The notes under the pieces were generated by a model. The model saw only the letters and a program-made list of their open reading frames with translations, was not told the origin of the DNA and ran no database searches. A stretch of 64,000 nt of DNA from S5-327 sp965116015 (GTDB lineage Bacteria > Chloroflexota > Dehalococcoidia > Lucifugimonadales > Australimonadaceae). A program made the translations under genes and the position numbers. Each line of letters opens with the position of its first letter. Within the stretch, counting starts at the first letter, position 1. Shown here piece after piece: positions 44,129 through 52,253 of this stretch. The DNA lies in NCBI GenBank assembly GCA_965116015.1, contig OZ220477.1:1674001-1738000 (forward strand), given 5' to 3'.

Positions 44129-44782
44129 CTAGCCCGGACGCAGGAGCCAGACGCGGGCGAACGGGTGCGGCGCGGATGTCTCCGCCTCGACGGTCATTCC
44201 GGATTCGCCGAGCAGCCATGCCCAGTCGTCGAGGGTGTACTTGTTGTGGACGCGGAACTGCTCGAGCGCGCGCTCGTAACGCGTCTCCTCCGGCCCGCCG
44301 GGCTCGATCAGGCGACGGGCGATGTAGTCCCGCATCGGCTGCCGGAACCAGTCGTAGAGCATAAAGCGTCCGCCGGGCTTCACCACGCGCGCCGCCTGCT
44401 CCCGCAGGAACGTGAACGGGTCGTTAAACGCGTGGAGCACGGCAGTCATCGTCAGCAGATCGACGGAGGCATCCTCGAACGGGAGCGGCGCCGTCTCGAC
44501 GTCGAGCAGGCTGAGCGTCGGCGCGGGGCCTGCGTAGTCGAGCGCTCGCGCGTTCTCGATCATCGCCTCGTTGGAGTCGACGCCGTAGAGTTGGGCGTCC
44601 GGCAGGCGGGCTGAGAGGTCGCGGAGGAAGAGTCCGGGGCCGGGTCCGACATCGACGATCACCGGGGCGCTCGGGAGCCGCGGCGCGACGCGCTCGTCCC
44701 AGAATTGCCAGAATGCGGGATTGAAGCGCAGCTCGTAGCGCTCGATCTGGCGTCGGAGGGCGCGCTCGTCGCGGGACGTCAT
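44129..44782 (-). CDS. Class I SAM-dependent methyltransferase
   Basis: 217 residues. Motif I VIVDVGPGPGLFLRDLSARL, acidic motif II LYGVDSNEAM, LLDVETAPLPFEDASVDLLT and the VVKPGGRFMLYDWF post-III strand define a UbiE/Methyltransf_11-type enzyme. Substrate unknown. Start ATG 44782 has a GCAGGAG site that overlaps the end of the upstream gene, so it is translated with the CMD protein. The two minus-strand genes sit back to back with the selenium island; a link is only positional. Confidence 0.75.
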   Translation of the reverse strand: MTSRDERALRRQIERYELRFNPAFWQFWDERVAPRLPSAPVIVDVGPGPGLFLRDLSARLPDAQLYGVDSNEAMIENARALDYAGPAPTLSLLDVETAPLPFEDASVDLLTMTAVLHAFNDPFTFLREQAARVVKPGGRFMLYDWFRQPMRDYIARRLIEPGGPEETRYERALEQFRVHNKYTLDDWAWLLGESGMTVEAETSAPHPFARVWLLRPG

Positions 44783-44786
44783 CGGG

Positions 44787-45197
44787 TTACTCCTGCATAT
44801 TGACGGAGACGCCCTGCTCTTTGAAGACATCGGAGGCGGCCTGCATCCCGTTGAATGCGGCGGGCAGCCCGGCGTACGGCACGGCCTGCAGCAATGCCTC
44901 GGCGATCTCCTCGGGCGTTACGCCGAGGTGGAGGGCGTAGCGCGTGTAGGCGGCGACCTGCGGCGTGCGTCCCATCGCGGTGAGCATTCCGAGCACGATC
45001 AGGCATCGCGTTCGGAGATCGAGGCGCTCGCGCGACCATATCTCGCCGAAGTTGTAGCCGATGACGAAGTCCTCGAGGCCGGGGATCATATCGAGTCCGG
45101 CGGCGTTTCCCGCGCTGCGGGATCCCTCGGAGCCGCTGATGGCCTTGCGAACAGCCCTGCCCCGAGCTTTGCTCTCCTCCGCTTGATGCAACGACAT
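44787..45197 (-). CDS. Carboxymuconolactone decarboxylase/AhpD-like protein
   Basis: 136 residues, all-helical CMD fold: FVIGYNFGEIWSRERLDLRT, RCLIVLGMLTAMGRTPQ, ALHLGVTPEEIAEALLQAV and YAGLPAAFNGM. It lacks the AhpD CxxC pair, so it is closer to the gamma-carboxymuconolactone decarboxylase branch than to peroxidase-type AhpD. GAGGAGG lies 8 nt before the ATG. It has its own promoter region, divergent from selD. Confidence 0.82.
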   Translation of the reverse strand: MSLHQAEESKARGRAVRKAISGSEGSRSAGNAAGLDMIPGLEDFVIGYNFGEIWSRERLDLRTRCLIVLGMLTAMGRTPQVAAYTRYALHLGVTPEEIAEALLQAVPYAGLPAAFNGMQAASDVFKEQGVSVNMQE

Positions 45198-45320
45198 CGC
45201 TCTAACCTCCTCGCGCGACAAACAAGATTGGGGGGCGCTTCCTGCGCACACTGACCATCGCAGGAGGCGGCGTCCGCCGCAAGCCCTGCCTGGGCTGCGC
45301 CGTTCTACCGCCACGCTCCG

Positions 45321-45344
45321 GGTAGTGTAAACGGAGACACTACC
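45321..45344. promoter_or_regulatory. Inverted repeat in the CMD-selD divergent region
   Basis: GGTAGTGT-N8-ACACTACC is a perfect 8-bp inverted repeat. On the minus strand the hexamer TACACT at 45324-45329 lies inside it and could be the -10 box of the CMD-methyltransferase operon, so a repressor bound here would block that operon. The rest of the 198-bp gap contains the selD promoter. Confidence 0.55.
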
Positions 45345-45382
45345 ACGCTCGTTCGCCGTTCCCGCGAGCGCGCCTGGGCGGC

Positions 45383-45388
45383 TATAAT
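45383..45388 (+). promoter_or_regulatory. Consensus -10 box of selD (leaderless)
   Basis: TATAAT ends 7 nt before ATG 45396. No ribosome binding site lies between, so a leaderless selD mRNA is predicted. Confidence 0.6.
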
Positions 45389-45395
45389 CGCGTTT

Positions 45396-46445
45396 ATGCA
45401 ACAGGAAGAAGTCCGCCTCACAAGCCTCGCCAGCTGCGCGGGCTGAGCCGGCAAGTTCAGCCCCGAGGACCTCGGCGAGGTCCTGAGCCACCTCCCTCAC
45501 GTGCGGCACGACGATCTGCTCGTGGGGTTCGACACGAGCGACGACGCCGCCGTCTACCGCCTGACGGACGAGCTAGCGGTCGTGCAAACGATCGATTTCT
45601 TTCCGCCGATCGTCGACGACCCGTACGACTTCGGGGCGATCGCGGCGGTGAACGCCCTGAGCGACGTGTACGCGATGGGCGGCAAGCCGCTGCTCGCGCT
45701 CAACATCGTCTGTTTTCCGGAAGATCTGCCGAAAGATGTGCTGCGGCGGATCCTGCTGGGCGGGATGGATGTCGCGCAAGAGGCCGGCATCGTAATCGCC
45801 GGCGGGCACACGGTGAAAGACCGCGAGCCCAAGTACGGCCTCTCGGTGATGGGCGTCGTCCATCCCGACCGCATCGTCTCCAACGCCGCCGCCGCGGTCG
45901 GCGATGAGCTTGTGCTTACCAAGCCGCTCGGCTCCGGCGTCATCACCACCGCCGCGAAAGCGGGCGTCGCCGATGCCGGAACGCTTGCCGGCGCTGTCGC
46001 GTCGATGCGCCAGCTCAACCGCGCCGGCGGCGAGGCGATGGCGGAGGCCGGCGTGAAGTGCGCCACCGACATCACCGGATTCGGCCTCATCGGCCACCTG
46101 CTGGGAATGCTGCGGGCAAGCGGCGTCGCCGCCGAAATCCGGCTGGGCGACATTCCCCTGCTGCCGGGAGTCCGCGAGCTTGCGGAGCGCGGCGTCGTTC
46201 CGGGAGGCACGCGCAACAACCTCGACGCGTTCAACTCCGCTGTCGCCTGGGGAGCCGGAGTCTCCGACGAGGACCAGCTCATCCTCTGCGACGCGCAGAC
46301 GTCCGGGGGGCTGCTCATCGCGGCGCCTCCCGGATCGAAGCAGAGCGTACTCGACGGCCTCGCGCGGCGGGGAGTCGCAGGGGCGGCGATCGGGCGCGTA
46401 GTCGCCGCCAGCGACGCCCGCAACACAATCGAGGTCGCGTCGTAG
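45396..46445 (+). CDS. selD: Selenophosphate synthetase with in-frame selenocysteine (TGA at codon 17)
   Basis: SelD makes monoselenophosphate from selenide and ATP. From ATG 45396 the frame reads MQQEEVRLTSLASCAG, then TGA (45444-45446), then AGKFSPEDL. This is the SelD active-site loop (consensus CAG-C/U-xxK), so the TGA is selenocysteine at the catalytic position, followed by the essential Lys. Total 349 residues, the family length. Downstream motifs are intact: GFDTSDDAAVY, IDFFPPIVDDPYDFG, NALSDVYAMGG, IAGGHTVKD and SGGLLIAA. Reading only from GTG/ATG after the TGA would remove the catalytic loop. It heads the selD-senA-senB run and is the SenC-equivalent for selenoneine. Confidence 0.93.
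45466..45484 (+). promoter_or_regulatory. SECIS-like hairpin for selenocysteine insertion in selD
   Basis: AGGACCTC-GGC-GAGGTCCT is a perfect 8-bp stem starting 20 nt after the TGA, with its loop about 28 nt from it. The loop has G residues as in bacterial SECIS elements that bind SelB. Position and shape fit; the coding frame continues through it (PEDLGEVLSHL). Confidence 0.7.
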
Positions 46446-46458
46446 CGGCGCAGCGCCT

Positions 46459-47772
46459 ATGAGCGCTTTCGAGTTGCCCTCCGCGCCCTCCCGCAGCGCG
46501 AGCGAACTCGCCGCCGATGCGTGGGACGCGGTGGAGACTGTCCTCGCCCTCACAGCCGACCTCGACGCCAGCCAGCAGCAAGGGCCGATGCTCTCCATCG
46601 TCAACCCCGCCCTGTGGGAGGTTGGACACGTCGGCTGGTTCTTCGAGAAGTGGACGCTGCGCAACCTCTACGAGGCGTCGAGTATGATTGCGCGCTCCGA
46701 TGAGCTGTACGACTCCGCCGCCATCGCCCACGACACGCGCTGGCGGCTCGCGTTCCCGACGTGGGAGGAGACGCGAGCGTTCTTGCGCGCGGCGGCGCGG
46801 AACGCTGTCGAACGACTGGAACGCGACGATGCCGGCGCGCTAGAGCAGTACTTCATCCAGCTCGCCGCCTTCCACACCGATATGCACGCCGAGGCGTTCG
46901 CCTACACCCGCCAAACGCTCGGTTTCGCCGAGCCGAACTTCCCCTCGCCCGCTGTGTCGCCGCCGCCCGAGCCGGGATTCGAGCCGCACGACGTGGCGAT
47001 TCCCGGCGGGACGTTCATCCTCGGCGCCGTCGAGGGCGAGCAGCCGTTCGTGTTCGACAACGAGAAGTGGGGGCACGAGGCGCGCGTCGAATCGTTCGTC
47101 ATCGCATCCACTGCGGTGAGCAACGGGGAGTTCCTGCAATTCGTCGAGGCGGGAGGCTACCGCGACCGCTCGTGCTGGTCGGACGAGGGATGGTGGTGGA
47201 AGCAGGCAGTCGGCGCGGAGCATCCCGTTTACTGGCGGCGCGAGCTCGACAACAGCTGGCTGGCGCGGCGCTACGACGGCTGGACTCCCATCGACTCCCA
47301 CGCGGCAATCATTCACGTGAACTGGCACGAGGCGAACGCCTATTGCGCGTGGGCGAACCGGCGCTTGCCGACCGAGGCTGAGTGGGAATACGCCGCCGCG
47401 GCAGGCGCCGGAAACGCTCCGAAGCGCCGCTATCCGTGGGGCGACGAGCCCCCATCGCCCGAGCGGGCGAACCTCGACTTTCGCGGTCGCGGCGCAATCG
47501 ATGCGCGAGCTCTCCCTGCGGGCGACACGCCCCTCGGCTGCCGGCAGATGCTCGGCAATGTATGGGAGTGGACAGCCACCGAGTTCGGCCCGTACCCGGG
47601 ATTCGTCCCCGACCCCTACAAAGAGTACTCGGAGCCGTGGTTCAGCGGGCACAAGACGTTGCGCGGCGGCGCCTGGAGCTCTCGCAGCCGCCTCATCCGC
47701 AACACGTGGCGCAACTTCTACACTCCCGACCGGCGCGACGTGATGTGCGGCTTCCGCACGTGCGCGGCGTGA
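46459..47772 (+). CDS. senA: Selenoneine synthase SenA (EgtB-like non-haem iron enzyme)
   Basis: SenA joins hercynine and a selenosugar through a C-Se bond on the way to selenoneine; EgtB does the sulfur version. 437 residues: an N-terminal DinB-like four-helix domain with the three iron-binding histidines (EVGHVGWFFEKW, His57; FHTDMHAEAF, His139 and His143), then a formylglycine-enzyme-like C-terminal domain (LPTEAEWEYAAAAG, GNVWEWTATEFGPYPGF, CGFRTC). By itself it could be EgtB; its place between selD and senB argues for SenA. It starts 13 bp after selD. Confidence 0.85.
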   Translation: MSAFELPSAPSRSASELAADAWDAVETVLALTADLDASQQQGPMLSIVNPALWEVGHVGWFFEKWTLRNLYEASSMIARSDELYDSAAIAHDTRWRLAFPTWEETRAFLRAAARNAVERLERDDAGALEQYFIQLAAFHTDMHAEAFAYTRQTLGFAEPNFPSPAVSPPPEPGFEPHDVAIPGGTFILGAVEGEQPFVFDNEKWGHEARVESFVIASTAVSNGEFLQFVEAGGYRDRSCWSDEGWWWKQAVGAEHPVYWRRELDNSWLARRYDGWTPIDSHAAIIHVNWHEANAYCAWANRRLPTEAEWEYAAAAGAGNAPKRRYPWGDEPPSPERANLDFRGRGAIDARALPAGDTPLGCRQMLGNVWEWTATEFGPYPGFVPDPYKEYSEPWFSGHKTLRGGAWSSRSRLIRNTWRNFYTPDRRDVMCGFRTCAA

Positions 47773-47791
47773 GCCGCTGGAGCCGCTGGTC

Positions 47792-48769
47792 GTGCGTATC
47801 GGTCTGGTTACTCCCGCGCCTCCCCACAGCCGGAACGGGAACCGAGTCACCGCCAGCCGCTGGGCAGGGATTCTCAGGGAACTTGGCCACCGCGTCGCGA
47901 TAAGCCAGACGTACGACGGGCAGAGCTTCGATCTGCTGGTGGCGGTGCACGCGCTGCGGAGCGCGCAGGCCGTGCGCGACTTCAAGGCTCGTTATCCCGC
48001 CCGCCCCGCCGTTGTGCTCCTCGCGGGCACAGACGTGTACGGCCCGCTCTACGAGGAAGGGGGCGGCCTGGTTCTGGATCTTGCCGACCGGCTTGTTGCG
48101 CTGCAACGACTCGCCATTGAGGAGCTCCGCCCGGAGCACCAGCCGAAAGCGCGCGTCATCGTGCAGTCCGCCCGGCCGACGCCGTCGCCCGGACCGTCGC
48201 CCAACGCGCGCGCGTTCGACGTAAGCGTGGTGGGGCATCTGCGCCCGGTGAAAGACCCGTTCCTCGCGGCGAGCGCCGCCCGAAATCTGCCGCGCGCGTC
48301 GCGCATCCGCGTACTGCAACTTGGCGACGCGCTTACTCCCGCCATGGCGCGGCGGGCGGCTGCGCTTGCCGCGAGCCATCCGCGCTATGAATGGCGGCGC
48401 GGACTGCAGGCCTGGCGCGCGCGACGGCTGCTGAAGCGATCGCAGGCGATGGTCATCTCTTCGATCTCTGAGGGCGGCGCCAACGTCGTCTCCGAGGCGG
48501 TGGTCGACTGCGTTCCTGTTCTCGCGTCGCGAATGCCGGGCAACGTAGGGCTGCTGGGCGACGACTACCCGGGCTATTTCCCCGTGGGCGACAGCGCAGA
48601 GCTGAAGCGCCTGCTATTGCGTTGCGAGAGCGACCCCGCATACCTTGCTCAGCTGCGCGACGCCGGAGGGCCGCTCCGCGCGATCCTCCGCCCCGAGCGC
48701 GAGCGCAACGACTGGATGGCGCTCCTCAGCGAACTGGCGCCCGGCGGGGTTGGGGCGCCCCGCGCCTAG
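47792..48769 (+). CDS. senB: Selenosugar synthase SenB
   Basis: SenB uses selenophosphate and a UDP-sugar to form a 1-seleno-sugar for SenA. 325 residues, a GT-B glycosyltransferase-like fold: MRIGLVTPAPPHSRNGNRVT (the typical SenB N-terminus), FDLLVAVHALRSA, VVLLAGTDVYG, VVGHLRPVKDPFLAA, and SSISEGGANVVSEAVV in the C-terminal donor-binding lobe. GTG start 19 bp after senA. Its TAG stop shares CTAG with the stop of the opposite-strand permease gene. The name rests on senA/selD context plus similarity recalled from SenB proteins. Confidence 0.85.
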   Translation: MRIGLVTPAPPHSRNGNRVTASRWAGILRELGHRVAISQTYDGQSFDLLVAVHALRSAQAVRDFKARYPARPAVVLLAGTDVYGPLYEEGGGLVLDLADRLVALQRLAIEELRPEHQPKARVIVQSARPTPSPGPSPNARAFDVSVVGHLRPVKDPFLAASAARNLPRASRIRVLQLGDALTPAMARRAAALAASHPRYEWRRGLQAWRARRLLKRSQAMVISSISEGGANVVSEAVVDCVPVLASRMPGNVGLLGDDYPGYFPVGDSAELKRLLLRCESDPAYLAQLRDAGGPLRAILRPERERNDWMALLSELAPGGVGAPRA

Positions 48770-49641
48770 CGCGCGAGGCGGCGCATGCCGGCCGCCGCAA
48801 GGTCGACGCCAACGACGAGCAGCAGGTACCACAGAAGCAGCAGCGTTACCGTGGTGTAGTGGAAGTGGCTCAGCGCGAGGCGGAACTCCATTCCTAGCCC
48901 TCCCGCCGCGACAAGCCCCACTACCAGCGTCGTGCGGATAATCACCTCCCAGCGATAGAAAAGGTAGGTGACGAACCGCGGCAGCGCCATCGGCAACACC
49001 CCGTAAACGAGGACCTGGAACCATCCGGCTCCCGATGTCCTGAGCGCGCGCGCGGGCCGCGCGTCGAGCCCTTCGACAATCTCCGCCGAGAGCTTGCCGA
49101 GAATGCCGAAATTGTGCGCGGCCAGCGCTAGCGCGCCGGGGAGTATGCCGGGCGAAAAGATGAATACGAGCAACATCGCCCAAGTAAGCTCCGGCACCGA
49201 CCGGCTCAGCACGTAGGCGAGCCGCACAGTGAAGAACAGTATCCGCCGAACGGGGCCGCGGCGGGGCGACAGCTCGCCGGTCATAACGTTCCGCGCCGCG
49301 AACATAAACGTGAGCAGCGCGCCGATCGCCGATATTCCCGCGGCCATCACGCTCATCGCAAGGGTGTCGAGCGCCAGCCCAGCCGCCTCGGCCCACGCCT
49401 CGCCATCGAGATACGCCGGCGCGCGTTCGCTTCCGGCGCCGGCAAGCTCGCCCAGAAACGACCACGCCCGCGATGCTGTCTCGCCCGAAAGGAACCCGTG
49501 ACTCGGCCACGTCTGGGCGAACACGATGTACGCCCACGCGCTCGCCGCCAGCGCGGCGGCAGCCGCAGCCGAACCGGACAGAAAGGTGAGCCGCAGGCGG
49601 CCCAGTCGAGGCTGCGAACGAGAGGCGGGAGCGCGAGTCAC
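48766..49641 (-). CDS. PhnE-type ABC permease 2 of the predicted selenium oxyanion importer
   Basis: 291 residues with about six transmembrane helices and the cytoplasmic coupling (EAA) motif RALRTSGAGWFQVLVYGVLP. It starts at GTG 49641, overlapping the stop of the other permease (GTGA), with GGAGG eight bases upstream; a longer reading is possible but less likely. Two different permease genes suggest a heterodimeric channel. The family includes phosphonate, phosphite and putative selenate importers; substrate is inferred from the neighbours. Confidence 0.85.
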   Translation of the reverse strand: MTRAPASRSQPRLGRLRLTFLSGSAAAAAALAASAWAYIVFAQTWPSHGFLSGETASRAWSFLGELAGAGSERAPAYLDGEAWAEAAGLALDTLAMSVMAAGISAIGALLTFMFAARNVMTGELSPRRGPVRRILFFTVRLAYVLSRSVPELTWAMLLVFIFSPGILPGALALAAHNFGILGKLSAEIVEGLDARPARALRTSGAGWFQVLVYGVLPMALPRFVTYLFYRWEVIIRTTLVVGLVAAGGLGMEFRLALSHFHYTTVTLLLLWYLLLVVGVDLAAAGMRRLAR

Positions 49642-50465
49642 GGAACGATCCTCCGCCGCGTCTGCGAGCTCCACAGGTCAACGAGCACGACAAGCGCAAC
49701 GAGCGCCCAGAGGAACGTCCACACCCGGCTGTAGTCGAGGTCTTCGAGCGCAATCTGCACCTGAAATCCCAGCCCGCCGAGCCCAACCCATCCGAGCACG
49801 GCCGCCGACCGTATGCCGCACTCGAACCGGTAGAACGTGTACGAGAGCATATCCGGCAACGCCATCGGCAGCCTGCCGAACAGGAACACGCGCCACTCCG
49901 AGGCGCCGGAGCGCCGCAAGGCTTCGAGCGGAGCTTGCGGCACGTCCTGCAGCAGCTCCGCGTAGATGCGCCCGAGGATGCCGCCGTAGGGTATGCCCAG
50001 CGCCAGGACAGCAGCCATCGGCGACAGCCCGATCGCGGCGACGAACAGCAGCGCCCACACAAGCTCATGAACCGCCCGGAAGAACGCGAGCGCGCCCCGC
50101 GCAACGATAATCTGCCCGGCGGCGCCCAGCCTCGATCCCGCCAGCGCTCCCGACGCAACCACTCCCAACGGGACGCCGATGACCAGCGCGATCGTGAGCC
50201 CTGCCGCAGCGTACGCCACGGTCTGCCATGCGGCGAAGGCGGCCTTTGCCAGAATGTCGGGCGAGAAATCGGGACGGAAGAGCGCGCCAAGCGTATCGGC
50301 GACTGCGCTCAGTCCGCGCGGCTTGAATACTCCGGATCCCCAATCAACTCCGAGCAGGCTCAGCGCGAACGCGCCGACGAGGATGAGCGTGATGACGCGC
50401 CGGCTCTCGAACGCGCGGGCGTCTCTTTCCGGGCGTCGCGCCGTTGCCGGCGGCTCAGACCTCAC
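49638..50465 (-). CDS. PhnE-type ABC permease 1 of the predicted selenium oxyanion importer
   Basis: 275 residues. Transmembrane helices near 25-45, 80-105, 120-145, 215-235 and 245-265; EAA motif LEALRRSGASEWRVFLFGRLP. GTG start 50465 overlaps the end of the ATPase gene by 11 nt. Pairs with the following permease. Confidence 0.85.
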   Translation of the reverse strand: MRSEPPATARRPERDARAFESRRVITLILVGAFALSLLGVDWGSGVFKPRGLSAVADTLGALFRPDFSPDILAKAAFAAWQTVAYAAAGLTIALVIGVPLGVVASGALAGSRLGAAGQIIVARGALAFFRAVHELVWALLFVAAIGLSPMAAVLALGIPYGGILGRIYAELLQDVPQAPLEALRRSGASEWRVFLFGRLPMALPDMLSYTFYRFECGIRSAAVLGWVGLGGLGFQVQIALEDLDYSRVWTFLWALVALVVLVDLWSSQTRRRIVP

Positions 50466-51288
50466 TCCGCAGGCCTTCGATCTCGTACAGATCGTCGAGC
50501 ATGCCGTCGCATATGTCGCGCGTCGGGCTATCGAACTGCACGGCTCCGTTCCTCAGCCCGACGATGCGGTCGAAGCTCTCGCGGGCGAGGTCCACCGAGT
50601 GCAGGCTTGCGATCAATGTCGCTCCCTGCTCCTTTGTCACAGTGGTCAGCAAACCGAGCGCCTCCCGCGCGCGGGCCGGATCGAGCGACGCCACCGGCTC
50701 GTCCGCAAGCACGACGCTTGGGTTCTGCACGAGCGCCCGCGCAATGGCGACGCGCTGCTGTTCGCCTCCCGAGAGGCGTCCGGCGCTCTGGTGCGCGAGA
50801 TGTCCGACGCCGACCCTGTCGAGCGCCTCAATCGCCATGCGCCGCTCTTGCGGCCATACGAGCGACAGCAGCGACCGGGCAAAGCTCCACTCGCCGAGCC
50901 GCCCCGCAAGCACGTTGTGGAGCGCCGAGAGGTTCGGCACCAAATCGAACTGCTGCGCAATCATCCCGACGAGCCGCGCAAGATCGCGGCCTGGCCGAAG
51001 CCGCGCAAGATCGCGCCCGCACAGCTCCACAGCCCCGGTCGACGGCGCAACTGCCCCTGCAATCAGCCGCAGCAGCGTCGTCTTCCCCGCCCCGCTCGGA
51101 CCGATGACCGCCACTCGCTCGCTTCGATGAACCGTGAGCCGCAGCGGCGCAAGCGCCGTTGTCTGTCCGTAGCGCATCGAGGCGCCGTCGAACCGCACAG
51201 CGGGAGCCGCCGTCTCCGCCTCGAGCTCCTCGAGCGCGCCGTTCTTCAACGCGCCGCTATTCGATGACGCCAAGGTTTCGCGCGACAT
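50455..51288 (-). CDS. PhnC-type ABC ATPase of the predicted selenium oxyanion importer
   Basis: 277 residues with the full ABC signature set: Walker A GPSGAGKTTLLRLI, Q-loop MIAQQFDLV, signature RLSGGEQQRVAIARAL, Walker B VVLADEPVASLD and the switch His in LIASLHSVDL. Start ATG 51288 overlaps the binding-protein gene by 32 nt; a TTG further in (after that stop) is an alternative. The closest known relatives by design are PhnC phosphonate ATPases. Confidence 0.87.
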   Translation of the reverse strand: MSRETLASSNSGALKNGALEELEAETAAPAVRFDGASMRYGQTTALAPLRLTVHRSERVAVIGPSGAGKTTLLRLIAGAVAPSTGAVELCGRDLARLRPGRDLARLVGMIAQQFDLVPNLSALHNVLAGRLGEWSFARSLLSLVWPQERRMAIEALDRVGVGHLAHQSAGRLSGGEQQRVAIARALVQNPSVVLADEPVASLDPARAREALGLLTTVTKEQGATLIASLHSVDLARESFDRIVGLRNGAVQFDSPTRDICDGMLDDLYEIEGLRSEV

Positions 51289-52135
51289 CTTCAATCGCCT
51301 TGTAGTTGTCGTTGTTCGTCTCGATGAACCGGTCGGTCTGGAATGCTTCGGCGATCTCACGCGCCCTGCCGCCTCGGGAAACGTCGATGGCGAGCAGCGC
51401 ATTCGTCACTTTCTCGACAGCCCCCTCGCCATGCGTCTCGTCGATCGAGTTGTTCACCACCCAGTGGTAATCGACGTACGGGGGAGTCCGATAGAAGACG
51501 TCGACTCTGGTCAGGTCGACTTCTCCGGAGTTGACGCGGGCCGCCCAAACGGCCTCGTTCAGAGCGCCAGCGTCGAACGACCCAGCCTCCACCAGCTTCC
51601 ACGTCCGGTCGTGCGAGCCGCTGAAGCTCACGGCGCTGAGGTCGCGCTCGACCTCTATCCCGGATTCCGCGAGGAAGTGGCGCGGCATCAGATGTCCTGA
51701 TGTCGAACTCTCGGAGCCGAACGTAATCGTCTTCCCGCGCAGGTCGGAGAGCGATGAGACGCCGGAGCCTGGAGCGGCAACGAATACGGAGTGGAATTCC
51801 GCGTCGCGGGGGCGTTGCGCTATCGCCTCGGCCTCGGGCACGGCCAGCCGAGCCTGCACGCCGGTGAGGCCTCCGTACCACGCCAGGTGAATGTCGCCCT
51901 GTTTGAACGAGGTGACGACAGCGGCGTAGTCGGCCTGGGGGACGTAACGGGCGCGCAGGCCCGTCTCCTCGGAGATGTGCTCGGCGAGCTTGTTGAATCG
52001 CTCTTCCAGAAGAGCGACGTCCTGGTCGGGAATGCCGGCGATGAGCAGCTCAGGCGAGGATTCGTCGCCGGAGCACGCAATCGCGGCCGCCCCCAGCAAC
52101 ACAACAGCCATCATAATCGTTGTAATTCTACGCAT
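51257..52135 (-). CDS. Lipoprotein substrate-binding protein, selenate/selenite type
   Basis: 292 residues, first gene of the importer operon. An N-terminal lipoprotein signal (MRRITTIMMAVVLLGAAAIAC, Cys about 21) precedes a PhnD-like fold: GIPDQDVALLEERFNKLAEH, YVPQADYAAVVTSFKQGDIH, LAWYGGLTGVQARL, TFGSESSTSGHLMPRHFL, SFSGSHDRTWKLVEAGSFDAG and VFYRTPPYVDYHWVV. This wording matches what I recall of the putative selenate ABC binding proteins (TIGR04553) that are found beside selD, rather than true phosphonate-binding PhnD. Substrate is therefore predicted to be selenate or selenite (inference). Confidence 0.8.
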   Translation of the reverse strand: MRRITTIMMAVVLLGAAAIACSGDESSPELLIAGIPDQDVALLEERFNKLAEHISEETGLRARYVPQADYAAVVTSFKQGDIHLAWYGGLTGVQARLAVPEAEAIAQRPRDAEFHSVFVAAPGSGVSSLSDLRGKTITFGSESSTSGHLMPRHFLAESGIEVERDLSAVSFSGSHDRTWKLVEAGSFDAGALNEAVWAARVNSGEVDLTRVDVFYRTPPYVDYHWVVNNSIDETHGEGAVEKVTNALLAIDVSRGGRAREIAEAFQTDRFIETNNDNYKAIEDVARNLGVIE

Positions 52136-52167
52136 AGCGCTCCACAAGTCGGGGAAGTCGTTCGCCA

Positions 52168-52173
52168 ACTATA
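52168..52173 (-). promoter_or_regulatory. -10 box of the importer operon
   Basis: TATAGT on the minus strand, 33 bp upstream of the binding-protein ATG, with a GTGGAG site in the leader. Confidence 0.5.
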
Positions 52174-52206
52174 CAGCAAGTTGATGGTTGCCGACAGTTT
52201 CGATTA

Positions 52207-52224
52207 CGATTCTGCATAGAATCG
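52207..52224. promoter_or_regulatory. LysR-type operator palindrome between the importer and lysR genes
   Basis: CGATTCT-GCAT-AGAATCG is a perfect 7-bp inverted repeat in the divergent region. The right arm contains TAGAAT (52217-52222), a -10 candidate for the lysR-egtD transcript, so binding would repress that gene and could act on the divergent importer promoter about 35 bp away. Confidence 0.6.
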
Positions 52225-52253
52225 CGCACAGGAGCTCGGAGAGACCAGGAGCA

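Noticed and set aside
45501..46445. selD as a truncated gene or pseudogene starting after the TGA
   Set aside because: The frame upstream of the TGA continues the family sequence without a break and a SECIS-like stem follows, so the TGA is read as selenocysteine.
46459..47772. EgtB (ergothioneine) as first-choice name
   Set aside because: Same fold, but neighbours selD and senB make SenA more likely; no EgtE or EgtC nearby.
48766..52135. Annotation as phnCDE phosphonate uptake
   Set aside because: Similar fold, but no phosphonate genes nearby and the binding-protein wording and selD/senAB context fit a selenium oxyanion importer better.
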